Counted from the stretch's first letter, positions 12,222-25,043 are shown. The stretch is DNA of 64,000 bases from Aphrocallistes beatrix (GCA_963281255.1 OY725488.1:3681925-3745924); one strand, 5' to 3'. The notes: generated by a model not told the origin, from the letters alone. Translations and numbers: made by a program.

Positions 12222-12599
12222 CATATCCATTAAGAAAACCTGCATTATTAGTTGACCAGTAGGAATAAGATCTAATGCGAGTTTTACAGCATTACCACTC
12301 ATATCAGAACGATAATGATCGGCAAGCATCAGTAATTCTACAGTTACTTCTAAAAGTGCATTCTCGGGCCCGTCCATAATTATAATTTGAATTCTCCGCC
12401 CATCATGAATATGAGAATCGAAACATCGTCCCCATTGAGGGTAGAAAGTTTTTTTCTTCTGTGCATATTCTGCTGTGCCATCAATTTTGAATTCCTTTTC
12501 TTTAACAGAAACCGCAGCAAAAGGTTCATGTGTAAATAGGTTTCCAGAATTTGAAAGTTTAACTTCAATAAGCTTAATTCTTATAAATGATCTTGACAT
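12222..12599 (-). CDS. PRKCD: Novel PKC (delta/theta type), first coding exon with C2-like domain
   Basis: Reading from ATG at 12599, the frame gives an N-terminal MSRSFIRIKLIEVKL, then QKKKTFYPQWGRCFDSHIHD, GRRIQIIIM, EVTVELLMLADH and LALDLIPTGQLIM. This matches, block by block, the C2-like domain of PKC delta (FDAHI, GRVIQIVLM, EVTV, LDLQP). The Ca-binding aspartates of classical C2 domains are absent, as expected for this group, where the domain serves protein or phosphotyrosine contacts. The exon is followed by a possible donor (ATG then GTGTTC) at 12221; an alternative donor is CAG then GTTTTC 18 bp earlier. The open frame running on to 12195 is intron. Next known exon: 6205-6432. The sequence contains a 19-bp match to the iterons at 7.3 kb. 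Confidence 0.88.
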
Positions 12600-12752
12600 C
12601 GGGATTGATAATTCATAGACATAAAAAGGGGCTTTCAGATGTCAACACTTCTACGATAACTATATTTAAAGGAGGTTATTGGTACTATATACTGGGAAAT
12701 ATTGGGAAAATATAAGTGAAAATTAAGTTGGACAAACATTGTATTTATTTAA

Positions 12753-13946
12753 GGTTGGTGTTTCCCATGCGAAACTTGTTTTTTATTATAAATGTGCCCA
12801 AATTGCTTTTTGAACATTTTTAGATCCTTATAGGGGTTCTAAAAAATAAACCCGATTTTTATAACTCCAGCCCCAATATTTCGCCACTTTGAGCCACTTG
12901 TATCACCTGGTGTCGCTCTAAAAACGACACATTTTAAATGCGAAATGTCTCACAGCTATAACTTCTTACAACAGTGTCAGATCATCTTTTTAATGCTGAA
13001 TTCATGCTCAGAACTAGATTTCCAGCAATTTGATATATATATTGGCCATATTTGGAAACATTTTTGTTTGACCGTGCCTAGCAACGGACAGGAATTTTTT
13101 AACATTCCTGACCGTTGCTAGGAAAAGGCAACCAAAAATATTTCCAAAATATGGTCAATATATATATCAAATTGCTGGAAATTTAGTGCTGAGTACGAAT
13201 TCAGTATTCAAATAACGACCTGGCATAGTCAAATAAAGTTATAGGTATGGGATTTCGGCGGAAACAGTCGGACATGGTCATTTTTGGGCCCCCAGTGATA
13301 ACTGTCAACTTTTTCACACTTTTGAAGGTGACATGATGTTAAAATATTTGATATGTCATATTTTGAAGTTAAGTATTACTATAAGTTGTTGATTTAGGAT
13401 GTTTTGATGTTATTTATTATCACAATACAGTAAAAACAAATGGAAATCAAGCCTTTCCGAAGAAAATTGCTTTGTAGCCAGTTTTTAGCACTTAAAAAAA
13501 TCAATTTACAAAGGAGGAATCTCTAGCTACAAAGATCGTAGAGTTTGTCACGTAGAACAAAATGATAGAGACAGATTTTTGATATTCTATACTTTAGAAA
13601 AAAGTTAAAATATTTTTCCTTACGAAAATCTGCCTCTAAATTTTGTATAAACGAAATTTGAAAGAAAAAATTATTTGGGTTAAAATTGAAAATTCTATTC
13701 CTATTATTTTCTTAATTTAACCATTTCGTGCAAGAATAATTGAGTAAAAGAGGTATAAGGCATTAAAGTTTCTTTGAATGTCCTCTATAAATTAGGTCAT
13801 TTGGGAAAAAAAAAATTTTTCTCTTACTTCTTGGGCTCCCGAAAAGTGTATTTTTGCAGATAACTCATCGAGAATAGTTTCCACCAAAAATTTCAGGATA
13901 AAATAATGAAAACTTTTAAAGTTAGTTCTGGAAGGAAACACCAACC
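12753..13946. mobile_element. Family A TTAA element, copy A1
   Basis: Ends GGTTGGTGTTTCCC and GGAAACACCAACC, flanked by TTAA at 12749-12752 and 13947-13950. Length 1194 bp, non-coding. A palindrome near 13020-13190 (CCAGCAATTTGATATATA ... and complement) surrounds CCTAGCAACGG and its inverse. Good match to A2, A4 and the copy at 27.9-29.1 kb. Confidence 0.9.
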
Positions 13947-13950
13947 TTAA

Positions 13951-14992
13951 TAATAGCAATATTCGATTAAAACCCCTTCGTTGCTTAGCAATATTGCTGC
14001 GTCATTCCGGTTTAAGCGATTTAGTAGGGAAGGCAAACAAGTTTGGGGTAGTTACTACAAATAGAAAAATCCAAGGTGTAAATTGAGGTTAAAAGATAAA
14101 TTTGGACAATTTAAAAAAACCGACCGCAAAAAATCTAAGATTTTGCCAGCACACATCTTAAAAAAAAGAGATGCATAAGATGTTAAGCGTGGGGAGGTAT
14201 CGCCACAAAACCATAGTGACGCATTCAAAACCATTTAGGTTTGCATTTCTAGTTTTTTAGTATCAGAAACTCAAAGTCGGTTTGTTTAGTTTATAGCTAG
14301 CAAATCTTAATGGTAGACCCCACTCCACTCTGTATAAAGTTTGGAACATACTATAAGAACCAAATGCTTCCAAAATTGAATGATAGAAAAGTAACCATAT
14401 TGCTATTCATAGGACCAGAAGATAATTAAAAAGAAAAAAATTGTAAAATATATAGGGGTCTGAAAAAAAGCACCAAAAAACACTTTTCGGTAATCAACAA
14501 TAAAATATCCAAGTTATATGATATCGAAAATCGAGTGTTCCTTGTTTCTCACATAAGGATAAGGGATAGCTATTGAAATTTTCAGCCTTATATCTCAAAC
14601 CAATGTTAACTTTTTTATTCCGAAAACTGTCAATTTTGAAATTTAAACTCCCGAGAAATAAGCTTTTAAAATTTAAATTATAAGGAGCTTGCTCGAGAAA
14701 AACAATTGGATTTAGCTAACAGGATACGATGAAAGGAAAGCTATGAGATGTTAAGCGTGGGCACGTATCTCCTAGAAATACTAACGCATTCTAAACCGAT
14801 TTTAATTTTCATTTCAAGTTTTTGAGATAAGCTGTCTCAAAGTTAGTTTAATTTTTACGCTAGCACATCCTAACGGTAGACCCCCGGACATTAATAATAT
14901 TTTTAGGACAAGCCAAGGAAACAAATGCTTCCAAAATAGAACCATAGATAGTCTATCATATTTGCTACTTCATTATATCAAAAGAAAGTTAA
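13951..14992. repeat. Fragments of family B and an older repeat
   Basis: 13970-14100 matches, inverted, the segment near 4530-4650. 14160-14690 and 14700-14988 are two partial family B arms, each with the sub-terminal motif GATGTTAAGCGTGGG. No gene is seen. Confidence 0.6.
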
Positions 14993-15289
14993 GGTTGGTG
15001 TTTCCTTCCAGAACTAAATCAAAAATATTTCATTATTTTCTCCTGAATTTTTTTGTGGAAACTGTTCTCGATGAGTTATCTGCAAAAATACACTTTTCGG
15101 GACCTCAAGAAGCAAGAAAAATTTTTATTTCCCTCAAATCACCTAAATTATAGAGGACATTCAAGGAAACTTCAATGGCTTATGCCTCTTTTACTCAATT
15201 ATTCTTTCACGATATGGTTGAATAAAGAAAATAATAGGAATAGAATTTTAACCCAATTAAAGAAATTATAGATGTGGAACATTTCGTTC
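14993..15289. mobile_element. Truncated family A copy (A3), reverse orientation
   Basis: It starts with GGTTGGTGTTTCCTTCCAGA directly after TTAA (14989-14992), inside a B fragment, and follows the end of family A in reverse for about 270 bp before losing similarity. The 15053-15271 open frame is incidental. Confidence 0.7.
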
Positions 15290-15293
15290 TTAA

Positions 15294-16508
15294 GGTTGGT
15301 GTTTCCCATGCGAAACTTTTTTATTATAAATGTGCCCAAATTGCTTTTTGATCATTTTTAGATCCTTATAGGGGTTCTAAAAATCATCCCGATTTTTATA
15401 ACTCCAGCCCCAATATTTCGCCACTTTGAGCCACTTGTATCACCTGGTGTCGCTCTAAAAACGACACATTTTAAATGCGAAATGTCCCACAGCTATAACT
15501 TCTTTCAACAGTGTCAGATCATCTTTTTAATGCTGAATTCATGCTCAGAACTAGATTTCCAGCAATTTGATATATATATTGGCCATATTTGGAAACATTT
15601 TTGTTTGACCGTGCCTAGCAACGGCCAGGAATTTTTAACATTCCTGACCGTTGCTAGGAAAAGGCAACCAAAAATATTTCCAAATATGGTCAATATATAT
15701 ATCAAATTGCTGGAAATTTAGTGCTGAGTACGATTTCAGTATTCAAATAACGACCTGGCATAGTCAAATAAAGTTATAGGTATGGGATTTCGGCGGAAAC
15801 TGTCGGACATGGGCATTTTTGGGCCCCCAGTGATAACTGTCAACTTTTTCACACTTTTGAAGGTGACATGATGTTAAAATATTTGATATGTCATATTTTG
15901 AAGTTAAGTACTACTATAAGTTGTTGATTTAGGATGTTTTAATGTTATTTATTATCAGAATACAGTAAAAACTAATGGAAATCAAGCCTTTCTGAAGAAA
16001 ATTGCTTTGTAGCCAGTTTTTAGCACTTAAAAAAATCAATTTACAAAGGAGGAATCTCTAGTTACAAAGGTCGTAGAGTTAAAAACTAGACGGTTTTAGA
16101 AAGATCTCGTCATGTAGAACAAAATGATAGAGACAGATTTTTGATATTCTACTTTAGAAAAAAGTTAAAATATTTTTCCTTACGAAAATCTGCCTCTAAA
16201 TTTGTATAAACGAAATTTGAAAGAAAAAATTATTTGGGTTAAAATTGAAAATTCTATTCCAATTATTTTCTTAATTTAACCATTTCGTGCAAGAATAATT
16301 GAGTAAAAGAGGCATAAGGCATTGAAGTTTCTTTGAATGTCCTCTATAAATTATGTAGGTCATTTGGGAAAAAAAAATTTTTCTCTTACTTCTTGGGCTC
16401 TCGAAAAGTGTATTTTTGCAGATAACTCATCGAGAATAGTTTCCACCAAAAATTTCAGGATAAAATAATGAAAACTTTTAAAGTTAGTTCTGGAAGGAAA
16501 CACCAACC
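15294..16508. mobile_element. Family A TTAA element, copy A2
   Basis: 1215 bp with both ends intact; TTAA at 15290-15293 and 16509-16512. Nearly collinear with A1, including the central palindrome. It is followed at once by a truncated, inverted A piece (16513-16693) that again ends in TTAA, shared with the start of B2. Confidence 0.9.
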
Positions 16509-17236
16509 TTAAAATGTGTCGTTTTTAGAGCGAGACCTGGTGATACAAGTAGCTCCAAGTGGCGAAATATTGGCATTGGAGTTATAAAAATCGAAAATAA
16601 TATTGAGAACCCCTATAAGGATCAAGAAACGATAAAAAAAGCACTTTGGGGAAATTTTTATAAAAAACAAATGTCCCATGGGAAACACCACCCTTAAGGA
16701 TTCCGCCCTCGAAAAATCTTGCCTGGCGTAAAAAAAACCAGCAAAATGTGTTATTGCTAATTTCATTGTATTACTGATCGGTCTACCATCTGATAGCACT
16801 ATTTGAACGGCATTTTCTTTCATTTTTTGCTAAATAACCCCCTAAAGTTTAGCGTTAATAAAAATTGAAAAATTATTAGAGGATTTTAACTCATTTACCA
16901 ATTAGTTTTTAACTTATTTGATATTTTTTTAATGATATGAACCTTAAAATTGTTTTAGCACCTTTGGAGATTATAAAACACAAAGATTTAAAAGATTGTG
17001 CAAATAAAATCCAAACAAAATAGCTCTATAAGGGAGTTCATTTATATAATCCTCGGGAAATCGCAAGTTTGATCTCAGATATTTAGCGATCCCTGGGTCA
17101 GAAATAAAATTCTGATCGTTTCAAAAAAAAAATTTTTCAGATCCGACCATTTGTTCTTGAGATATCGCATATTATAGGTAAAGTTCGGCCATAATATCCC
17201 TCTAAGGTCCCGAAAGAGGCTGATGTCATATCTTAA

Positions 17237-17353
17237 CCCGAGCACGTCCAGGAATGTTGAATTGAAAGTGAAAGTTAATTGAAAGTAAACTGAAAATGAA
17301 AGTGAAAGCTGGGTCATTTCTATTTATACCTTTGACCCCAAGTAATCCTCGGG
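17237..17353. mobile_element. 117-bp TTAA mini-element, copy 1
   Basis: Starts CCCGAGCACGTCCAGG and ends ATCCTCGGG, flanked by TTAA (17233-17236 and 17354-17357). The inside repeats GAAAGT/TGAAAG units. It interrupts B2 at a point where other B copies have TTAAAAACTATT. Confidence 0.85.
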
Positions 17354-18143
17354 TTAAAAACTATTGTAAATATATAATATATTATATCCTTAAATAAAAG
17401 GATATATGCAAAAATATATAGGTTCCTCGACCATTCCTTTGTCAAAAAATAAATAATTCTCGACTTATCATTGATTTAATTGTAATACAAATTCTATGGA
17501 GAACTTTGAATCTATTAGAAAATGGCGAATCTAATCATTAAATACGTGTCCAAATTTAGCTATTATGCTAAATAGTGAATACAATTGCCGTTAATAATAT
17601 GTACAGAAAAATTGGAGAACTTTTGATAATTATTTTGAAAGTTCTGGCCTTGGACCTCGCAGATTCGGTCAAAAACCCCGATTTAGGGTCCAAAAAGAGA
17701 TATCTATCTTTATAAATACAAGTCCAAATTCTTAGTTCTCACTTCCTAATATACTTTTTATGAGTGTGCATATATGATTCTTTGATAATAATTGCTCTAC
17801 ACCCTATGGAATGTTAAGTTTTAAATTTTTGTCATATGATGACGTAGCATTTTTCGAAAATCCTAACTTCGAAACTAAAAGTCGTAGACTTTCGCTCTAA
17901 TTTCCTAATATACTTTTTGGAACCTTTTTTATTCATTCTAAACTGATAGATTATACTTCGCAGTGCCAGGAATATGAAATATTATCTACAATTATCTCAA
18001 AATATTCGGAGTTAGGGGCCTCAAGGAAATTTGTGGATTTTCAGGGTACTTTTGCTGTTTTTGGTAAATATTTGGCTTTCATATACCTAAATCAGCAGTA
18101 TGGATGCGAATAAATGTCTGTGGATGCTTATGTGCATTATTAA

Positions 18144-18260
18144 CCCGAGCACGTCCAGGAATGTTGAATTGAAAGTGAAAGTTAATTGAAAGTAAACTGA
18201 AAATGAAAGTGAAAGCTGGGTCATTTCTATTTATACCTTTGACCCCAAGTAATCCTCGGG
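18144..18260. mobile_element. 117-bp TTAA mini-element, copy 2
   Basis: Identical in sequence and orientation to 17237-17353 as far as I can read, flanked by TTAA (18140-18143 and 18261-18264). Identity of two copies 0.8 kb apart indicates recent movement or conversion. Confidence 0.85.
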
Positions 18261-19020
18261 TTAATAACTCATTTACATTCTTCTTAATACCTAAACTTAA
18301 AATCTCTATATCTCGGGACTTTAAAATTTCAAAATTGACCGTCTTTACAGAATTATTTCTCAAATTTGGTTGAGATAGAGGTTTGAAAATTTCAAGAGTT
18401 GTTTCATATCATTTGGCGATGAACGTAGGACCACCATTTTTTGGATATATTCTAACTCGGTGATTTTATTCATGATTTCCCCAAAAAAAACATTTTTCGC
18501 CCTTTTTTTTCGGACACCGATAAAATTTACAATATTTGTCATTTTAACTTTCTTCTGGTCCTATGAATTTGCAAATTTGGTAGACTATCTATGATTCGAT
18601 TTTGGAAGCGTTTGATTCCTTGGTATGTCCTAAACAATTCATTGAGTGCCTAAATTTCTACCATTAAGATGTGCTAGCAGAAAATTAAAAAAACAGACTT
18701 TGAGACACTGTATCTCAAAATCTAGAAATGAGAATCAAAAACGGTTTGGAATGTGCCAGTATTTCTTGATGGAGATACCTCCCCACGCTTAACATCTCTT
18801 ATAGCTCTACTTTCATCGTATGCTGTAATGCAAATCATATGTTTTTTCGAGTGCGGTATCCTTAAGGTTGGTGTTTCCCATGGGACACTTGTTTTTACTA
18901 AAAATGTACTCAAAATGCTTTTTTATCATTTTTAGATCCTTATAGGGGTTCTAAAAATAATTCCGATTTTTATAACTCCAGGCCCAATATTTCACCAATT
19001 TGAGCCACTTGTATCACCTG

Positions 19021-21528
19021 CGGCCGTATTTACTATGAACTTAAGATCGATCTTAGTGCAAAGTTCGATCTTAAGTAGTATTCACTAAGATTTAAGTTCG
19101 ATCTTAAGACCGAACTTAAGACCGAACTTTATCAACCTAGTGAGGTGTCTTAAGTATTGGAATTGATTCGATTTCCACTAATTACTCCATAAATGTTATT
19201 CAAATTTACTTCTATCGAACATTGAATCTACCTTGATTGATATTAGACTTCAAATAAAATTTAAATATTTTAAAAAACATTTCTCTTATTGTGTGTAACA
19301 TCGCAACATGTATCACATGCTATAATTCGTGGCAGATTCTTCTTGGGTTTGTATGAATAAACAAACATACATTCTTTGATTATATATCTTACACTCATTC
19401 TAACATGCATAATTATAGAGATACGCTCTATATATTGATTCACATGACTGATAATCACTTTGATCATAAGATTTTCCCATTTACAAGGATTTTTCCAACA
19501 GTCTCTGACGTTACAATTTATAAGTCCCTCTGCTCCTCTATCAACTGTAGCTGTGCTGAGAATACAGCCATATATTGAAACAAAACTTCCTGAATTCGAC
19601 CGACTCATCTTGCTCATCAACAGTTCGCCTTCTCTTCCGACTTTTCTTTGATGTCTTACGAGTATATGTTGTCGGGATTTCAACTTCTGAAGACTCTAAA
19701 ATTGGAGTACTGTACTTTCAAATTCAACGGGACCTGCAGCTGATACTGTTGATGCTATTGGAATTTCGTTGTTCTCAGCTGGTGCTTTGAAAAAGATCAA
19801 CAGCACCTGTAATTCCGCGAAAAGCAAGGATGTTTTGAAACATCTTTGTTACCCGATCTGCAGTCAGAATACTTCTATCAGCTGATATAATTGCATGTCC
19901 TCGTCTTCTACCTGTCCAGCAGTGTTTGTATCCCCTCCAGTCTTTCTGGCTTCCTGTTTTTGTTAGCAGAATTTCCTGAGCCTCTCAAAATATCACCTGC
20001 TGATTCAATTTCATTAATAATACTGCACTCTTCTTCTCTGTTCTAATTTGCTTTGCGGGATTTGTCCATTTGTTTCGGTAATATTAAAGCAAGTAATCAG
20101 CAGCAAATTATATACACGGGAGGACGCCGACTTACCATAACCACTAATGACACCATTTATTTTTGTAACACCAAATGACGCAGAAATTTTAACGTCGCTC
20201 GAGTTCAATTTATTGTACTTCTCATATCCAGTGTTTATAATTTGTTTTTATGTTTAATGTTACAATATACAAAGACAGTTGTTGTTTATGTTTTGTTTAA
20301 TATAATATTATGAATGCATGAGATATGTACAACTTATGCTCTTTGATAGCTCTACCTTTGATATTGACTAGTGTAGAATAATTATAGATTACATGCATGA
20401 AACATTGAATTTCATAATATAATTCAATCAAGTCAAAAACAACGATTTACCACAGATATTGTAAGAGAGACTCACCAGGCATTCCAGGCGGTACAACTAC
20501 ATAGATAGAAGCTATGTCTTACAGTAGTGGGTTAATCAATCTTCATCTAATATTTTGACATTAATTGCCTCAATTTTGCTCAAAAAGAAGAAATATAGTT
20601 TATTTTCACTAGATCAATGATAAATGACTACTTACCATTACTACTAATATTATACTCTAGTTTTGTATTTTATTAGTATAATGCTATATTCTAATCATAT
20701 TAACCTTAACGTTATTTCCAAGTTCGATCTTAAGGTGACAGGCCCTCAAATTTCGAAAAAAATTGCCAGAACCAAATATATTGTAATTTAGTTTTTATTC
20801 AATTCTAAGATGTCTAAATAATCCGATAATCAGATATTTTGTCAATCCGATGATTGTTTATGTACTTGTAGCAGGTAGAATCTGGCCTTTCTCAATCAAA
20901 ATCTATTAATTTAAATTTTTTAAATTTTCAATTGGCGCACATCCGTTTGATTACCCTAACTCAAAAAATATTCACATTATAAACGCAAACATATTGTTAA
21001 AAACACGCTAAATCCTCTGATTAAGCTAGTAGCGAAGCCCGATTTTCAAATAAAAGAAACGTTTAAAAACTGAAAATTATTTTGTCCCAAAAATTCCTGA
21101 GTAAATGGCTCGACAAAATATTTTTCAACATAAAAAATTATTAAAGTTAAAATTGAACAAAATAGCTTCGCTACTAGCTCAACCATTCGCTAATAATGAT
21201 ATTTGAACAGTAAAATCAACCTGATCCTAGTCAATAGTTAGTTATGACGAACGGCACAACCACGGATATTGTATAGGATTTAGACTTTGAGTGACTATAA
21301 CTTCATATTTATTCCTAGTTCGCAACTCATATTATGCATTAATTATTGTACTAACTAGTACTATCCAAAAACAGTATAACAATGGTTGAATTAAGACTTT
21401 GATTTTTTGGGGTTTTGTCTCCTTAACTAAGATCGATCTTAAGTTCGATCTTAATTCTTAGTGAATAGCTCTAAGTTTGGTCTTAAGATCGATCTTAGTG
21501 CTTAATAAGATCTTAGTGAATACGGCTG
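19021..21528. mobile_element. Harbinger-like element, 2.5 kb
   Basis: Ends are CGGCCGTATTTACTA and, inverted, CAGCCGTATTCACTA. The target triplet CTG is duplicated (19018-19020, 21529-21531); intact A copies show the empty site CACCTGGTGTCGC. Sub-terminal zones repeat TTAAGATCGATCTTA and GTTCGATCTTAAG. On the minus strand 20210-19270 holds broken coding sequence with possible splice sites and basic stretches, which could be the Myb/SANT-like partner gene of Harbinger elements; this is weak. No DDE transposase motif was seen. Right of 20260 no coding signal was seen. Confidence 0.75.
19270..20208 (-). pseudogene. Unrecognised broken gene inside the Harbinger-like element
   Basis: Two open frames (20208-20014 and 19683-19270) are separated by stops and frame changes; GC content is above the surroundings. 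The frames show basic and serine-rich stretches but no motif I can name. Harbinger elements usually carry a DDE nuclease and a Myb-like protein; position and composition would suit the latter. An unrelated captured fragment is equally possible. Confidence 0.3.
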
Positions 21529-22308
21529 CTGGCGTCGCTCTAAAAAATACACTTTTTAGATGCGAAATGACCCACAGCTGTAACTTCTTTTAACAGTGCC
21601 AGATCATCTTTTTAATGCTGAATTCATGCTCAGCACTAGATTTCCAGCAATTTGAAATATATATATTGGACATATTTGGAAACATTTTCTTTTGACCGTG
21701 CCTAGTAACGGTCAGGAATTTTTTCACATTCCTGGCCGTTGCTAGGAAAAAGCAACCAAAATATTTTCCAAATATGGTCAATATATATATCAAATTGCTG
21801 GAAATTTAGTGCTGAGCACGAATTCAGTATTAAAATAACGACCTGGCATAGTCAAATAAAGTTATAGATATGGGATTTCGGCGGATAGTATCGGACATGG
21901 TCATTTTTGGGTCCCCAGTCATAACTGACATCTTTTTCACACTTTTGAAGGTGTCATGATGTGAAAATATTTGATATTCCATATTTTGAAGTACTACTAT
22001 AAGTTGTTGATTTAGGATATTTGGATGTTATTTAATACAAGGATCCCGTAAAAACTAATGGAAATCAAGCCTTTCCAAACAAAATTGCTTTGTAGCCTGT
22101 TTTTGCACTTAAAAAAATTTTTACAAAGGAGGAATCTTGAGTTACAAAGGTCGTAGAGTAAAAAACTCGACGGTTTTGGAAAGATCTCGTCACGTAGAAC
22201 AAAATGATAGAGACAGATTTTCGATATTCATCTGCTTCTAAATATTGTAGCAACGAAATTGGAAAGAAAAAATTAATTGGGTTAAAATTGAAAATTCTAT
22301 TCCTATTA

Positions 22309-23255
22309 CACTGCAGTATCGATTTACGAACTATTTGGAACCTAAACTGTTCGTAAAATAGAATAATTCGTAAAATCGATCATCTTTTATAACTTAATTT
22401 AAAATTTTGTTCAAGACTTGTGGTTGGAAATAAATACAAATATTTTTGTATTTTATAACACCGTTCAATTCTCTGATCCGAAATGTAATACAGGTGACTC
22501 CGCTTAATCGGGACACTTTGCTCCCGGATATTTTGTCCCGATTAACCGATGAAATATAGTATTAGCATCTATGTATGAGAACCATTTCATGACTTGGAGA
22601 CTTGTCCTAATTAAGCGGTTGTCCTGATTAACCGGTGTCCCGATTAAGTGGAGTTGCCCTGTATAGAGTTATACATATACGAGTAGTATTATTCATTAAA
22701 CAAACATTATTTCGCTCAATAAACTGGATGCTGAACTAGTCCTAGAAAAGTTGTAACCATTTTATATTTCTAATTTAGGCTTGTTTGGAACTACAAACTT
22801 CAAGTTTCAGATTACGCAATGCATTGTATATTTCAATCTTCATTTCTAAGCCAACCATGACTTCATCAGAATCATGTATCTATTGATATGAATTAGTAAA
22901 ATCAATACCTAGTTTGAGTTCGTAAAATCGATAGTTCGAGTTCGTAAAATCGATAATTTCAGTTCGTAAAATTTATAATTTCAGTTCGTAAAATCGATAA
23001 TTTCAGTACGTAAAATCGATAGTGTGAGTTCTTAAAATCGATAGTTTGAGTTCGTAAAATCGATAATTTCAGTACGTAAAATCGATAGTTTGAGTTCGTA
23101 AAATCGATAGTTTGAGTTTGTAAATACTACGTAATTTGTATACATACTACGTATGCAATATTGATATAAAAGACAACCAAAATTGTTTTACAAGATACAA
23201 ATATTATAAGTATTATTAAAATGAATTTGGAGAGGGAAATTCAAAAAATCGATAA
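22309..23255. repeat. Pogo-like element with TTCGTAAAATCGAT iterons
   Basis: After TA at 22307-22308 it begins CACTGCAGTATCGATTTACG. The motif TTCGTAAAATCGAT is repeated about ten times at 22920-23120, and also near 22350 at the left end. The right terminus is not intact. A different pogo-like element is nested at 22491-22661. Confidence 0.65.
22491..22661. mobile_element. 171-bp pogo-like element, TA target
   Basis: Begins CAGGTGACTCCGCTTAATCG after TA (22489-22490) and ends GATTAAGTGGAGTTGCCCTG before TA (22662-22663). The motif of the ends, CTTAATCGGGACA, recurs inside several times (TTGTCCCGATTAACC, TTAAGCGGTTGTCC, GGTGTCCCGATTAAG). Non-autonomous Tc1/mariner-pogo type by ends and TA target. 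Confidence 0.8.
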
Positions 23256-23326
23256 ATACGCAAAAAATTTCAGGAGAAAATAATGAAAATTTTTGAGTTA
23301 GTTCTGGAAGGAAACACCAACATTAA

Positions 23327-25043
23327 GGATACCGCCCTCGAAAAACTTTGCCGGGCGTAAAAAACGCCAAAATTTTTAATTGTTCATTTCATTGTATTAC
23401 TGAGCGATCTACCATCTGATAGTACTAGTTGGACGGTATTTATTTTGATTTTTATGAGTTAATTAACCCCCTAAAGTCTAGCGTTAGTAAAAATTGAATT
23501 TTTTAATGATATGGACCTAAACATTGTTTTGGCACCTTTGGAGATTATATAACACAAGGATTTAGAAGAATGGCCAAATAAAGTCCAAACAAAATAGCTC
23601 TATAAGTGAGTTCATTTATATAATGCTCGGGAAATCGCCTGTTTGATATCAGATATTTAGCGATCACTGGATCAGAAACAAAAATCTGATCGTGTCAAAA
23701 AAAAATTTGCTCAGATTTGTCCGTGAGATATTGCATATTATAGGTAAAGTTCGGGCATAATATCTCTCTATAGTCCCGAAAGAAGCCAATGTCATATCTT
23801 AAAAACCATTGAAAATATATAATCTATTATATTCCTAAATAAAAGGATATATATATGTGAAAATATATAGGTTCCTCAAACATTCCTTTGTCAAAAAATA
23901 AATATTTCTCGACTTATCTTTGATTTAATTGTAATAAAAATTCTATGGAGAACTTTGAATATATTTGAAAATGGCGAATCTAATCATTAAATATGTATCC
24001 AAATATGGCAATTAAGCAAAATAATGAACACAATTCTCGTTAATAATGTGTACAGAAAAATTGGGGAACTTTTGATAATTATTTTGAAATTTCTGGCTAT
24101 GGACCTCACTTATTCGGTCAAAAACCCCCATTTAGGGTCCAAAAAGAGATATCTCTCTATCTCTGTAAATATAAGACAAATTCTTAGTTCTCACTTCCTA
24201 ATATACTTTTTGGAAGCACTTTATTCATTCTAAACTGATGGAGTATACTTCGTAGCGCTAGGAATATGAATTATTATTCACAAGTATCTCAAAATATTCG
24301 AGGTTAGGGGCCTCAAGGAAATTTCTGGATTTCAAGGTCCTCTTGCAATTTTATGTAAATATTTGGTTGGAATATACCTAAATCAGCAGTTAAATGCGAA
24401 TAAATGTCTTATAAATGCGAATAAATGTCTGCGAATGCTTTTGTTCATTTGTATTAACTCATTTTACATTCTTCTTAACATCTAAACTTAAAATGTCTAT
24501 ATCTCGGGGCTTTAAAATTGAAAATTGACCGTATTTACAGAATTATATGTCAAAATTGGTTTGAGATAGAGGTTTGAAAATGTCGAGTTGTTCCATATCA
24601 TTAGGCGATGAACGTAGGACCACTTTACTTTCGATATCTTATAACTTGATGATTTTATTCCTGATTTCCATAAAAAAACAGACATTTTTCGCCCTTTTTT
24701 TTTGGACACCGATAAAATTTACAATTTTTGTCATTTTAACTTTCTTTTGGTCCTATGAGGTGGCAAATATGATAGACTATCTATGAGTCGAATTTTTTTC
24801 CTTGGTATGTCTTAAATAATTCTTGGAGTGGCCGGATTTATACCATTAAGATGTGCTAGCGATAAATTAAAAAAACAGACTTTGAGACACTGTATCTCGA
24901 AAACTAGAAATGAGAATGAAAAACGGTTTGGGATGTGCGAATATTTCTTGAAGGAGATACCTGCCCACGCTTAACATCTCTTATAGCTCTACTTTCATCG
25001 TATGCTGTAAGCCAAATCATATGGTTTTTCGAGGGCGGTATCC
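23327..25043. mobile_element. Family B TTAA element, copy B3
   Basis: TTAA at 23323-23326 is shared with A4, and TTAA at 25044-25047 with an A fragment that follows (TTAACAGTGCCAGATCA, an internal family A site). So B3 entered an A copy at its internal TTAA. 1717 bp, non-coding; frames at 24024-24786 are incidental. Confidence 0.88.

Larger units (their letters stand above)
16698..18861. mobile_element. Family B TTAA element, copy B2, with two identical 117-bp insertions
   Basis: TTAA at 16694-16697 and 18862-18865 join this copy directly to A-family ends on both sides. Left end reads GGATTCCGCCCTCGAAAAAT, right end TTTTTCGAGTGCGGTATCC. Two identical small elements sit inside at 17237-17353 and 18144-18260. 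Non-coding; the short open frames at 18079-18542 are incidental. Confidence 0.88.
18866..23322. mobile_element. Family A TTAA element, copy A4, invaded by Harbinger-like and pogo-like elements
   Basis: Left end GGTTGGTGTTTCCCATGG after TTAA 18862-18865; right end GGAAACACCAAC before ATTAAGG at 23322-23327. Between the ends, A-family sequence is interrupted at 19021-21528 by a 2.5-kb element with a 3-bp duplication, and from 22309 by pogo-like repeats. A-family sequence resumes at about 23256 (ATTTCAGGAGAAAATAATG). Confidence 0.85.
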
